Assembly (NCBI GenBank): GCA_018899995.1
Contig: JAHIHE010000061.1
Location: 1-5,017, forward strand
Origin: Patescibacteria group bacterium
GTDB taxonomy: Bacteria > Patescibacteriota > Minisyncoccia > JAHIHE01
Length of the DNA stretch: 5,017 bases
Direction: 5' to 3'
In this document: piece by piece, positions 4,541 to 5,017 of the stretch
How the letters are laid out: each line of letters opens with the position of its first letter
Position numbering within the stretch: position 1 is the stretch's first letter
Notes under the pieces: generated by a model
The model's database searches: none
What the model was told of the DNA's origin: nothing
The model's input: the letters and a program-made list of their open reading frames with translations, nothing else
Position numbers and translations under genes: made by a program

Positions 4541-4939
4541 TTAAAACTTCAATCCGCCTTCTCTGGCGCCGTCGGCCACTGATTTTATTCTGCCGTGGTA
4601 TTTTAAGCCGCCGCGATCAAAAACGACTTTTCCAATGCCGATTTTTTTGGCTTTTTCCGCGATCAGTTTGCCCACCTCTTTGGCTATGTTGATTTTTCTC
4701 GCTACGGATTCTTTCGTCTTTGACTTAGTCGCTTTCTTATCCTTCAGCCCCATTCCGATGTCAGAAGCGCTTGCAATGGTCTTAGAATCCGAATCATTGA
4801 TAAGCTGAGCAAAAATATGCTTGTTGCTCCTAAAAACCGACAGTCGCGGCGCTTCAGCGGTGCCTTTAATCTTTGCCCTTGTTCTCAAGTGCCGTCTTTT
4901 TTTCTTTATCAATTTGTAGCTTTGGCTTTCTTTAGACAT
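4541..4939 (-). CDS. rplR: 50S ribosomal protein L18
   Basis: L18 is a large-subunit protein that binds 5S rRNA and, with L5 and L25-type proteins, docks it to the 50S central protuberance. With the ATG at 4939 the product is 132 residues, slightly longer than the usual 115-120 because of a short N-terminal extension. Family signatures are KKKRRHLRTRAKIKGTAEAPRL (from about 12), SVFRSNKHIFAQLIND (34-49) and the C-terminal VFDRGGLKYHGRIKSVADGAREGGLKF, which ends exactly where L18 proteins normally end. A TTG three codons upstream (4948) is possible, but it would start inside the 73-bp repeat and adds nothing conserved. There is no Shine-Dalgarno sequence. The next upstream gene, expected to be rplF, lies outside the window. 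Confidence 0.97.
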   Translation of the reverse strand: MSKESQSYKLIKKKRRHLRTRAKIKGTAEAPRLSVFRSNKHIFAQLINDSDSKTIASASDIGMGLKDKKATKSKTKESVARKINIAKEVGKLIAEKAKKIGIGKVVFDRGGLKYHGRIKSVADGAREGGLKF

Positions 4940-4944
4940 ACAAT

Positions 4945-5017
4945 TCAATTTAGCAATTTAACAATATAACAATTAGACAACTTAGCAATTTAGCAATTAA
5001 ACAAAATACATAAGATA
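4945..5017. repeat. 73-bp repeat, copy 2 (octamer array upstream of rplR), cut by the window edge
   Basis: This block is identical over all 73 bases to 4362-4434 (offset 583) and reaches the last base of the window, so its true end is unknown. Its octamers begin at 4946 and repeat every 8 bp to 5009. It is 5 bp from the rplR ATG (4939), mirroring the 7-bp spacing of the first copy to rpsE. Confidence 0.85.

Noticed and set aside
878..4939. Alternative genetic code (UGA as Gly, as in Gracilibacteria/SR1)
   Set aside because: All conserved glycines are in normal codons, every gene closes with TAA at the expected length, and no in-frame TGA occurs in conserved regions.
4940..4948. TTG start for rplR at 4948
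   Set aside because: It would place the start inside the 73-bp repeat, and a normal ATG follows three codons later in front of the conserved region.

Overview
The window looks like the distal part of an spc-type ribosomal protein operon from an uncultivated Candidate Phyla Radiation (Patescibacteria, Parcubacteria-like) bacterium. The lines of support are: the gene order rplR-rpsE-rplO-secY-adk with no rpmD (L30) between S5 and L15, a loss reported across the CPR; a short-spaced L15 N-terminus rich in Gly, Arg and Lys; zinc-finger adenylate kinases; and AT-rich intergenic DNA full of short degenerate repeats. The lineage call is an inference from these traits, not from a database match. The code looks standard: all six genes end in TAA and no in-frame TGA has to be read through.

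All six genes lie on the minus strand, so transcription runs from high to low coordinates: rplR (4939-4541), rpsE (4354-3818), rplO (3606-3160), secY (3103-1832), a first adenylate kinase (1573-878) and a second, overlapping adenylate-kinase-like gene (897-196). L18, S5 and L15 are large- and small-subunit ribosomal proteins, SecY is the translocon channel, and Adk maintains the adenylate pool. This is the usual spc set, extended by a tandem second Adk paralogue.

The gaps between genes are the unusual part. (1) The gaps upstream of rplR, between rplR and rpsE, and between rplO and secY are built from a degenerate 8-bp unit (CAAnTnAn). In the last two gaps it is arranged as two arrays pointing at each other, able to fold back. 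A 73-bp block upstream of rpsE is repeated exactly upstream of rplR. (2) The rpsE-rplO gap instead holds a 204-bp element with perfect 15-bp terminal inverted repeats, a second nested perfect 16-bp inverted repeat, and a 4-bp flanking duplication. Removing it on paper joins rpsE and rplO as TAA-TT-ATG, so it looks like a MITE-type insertion. (3) Around the adk genes the repeats have a 7-bp period. The left edge (2-120) is a heptamer foldback whose two arms share the same phase slip. (4) The repeats run into the 3' ends of adk2 and rplO, and probably rpsE, so they encode the C-terminal tails of those proteins.

None of the six start codons has a recognisable Shine-Dalgarno sequence. No convincing promoter or Rho-independent terminator was found, which fits an operon-internal location.
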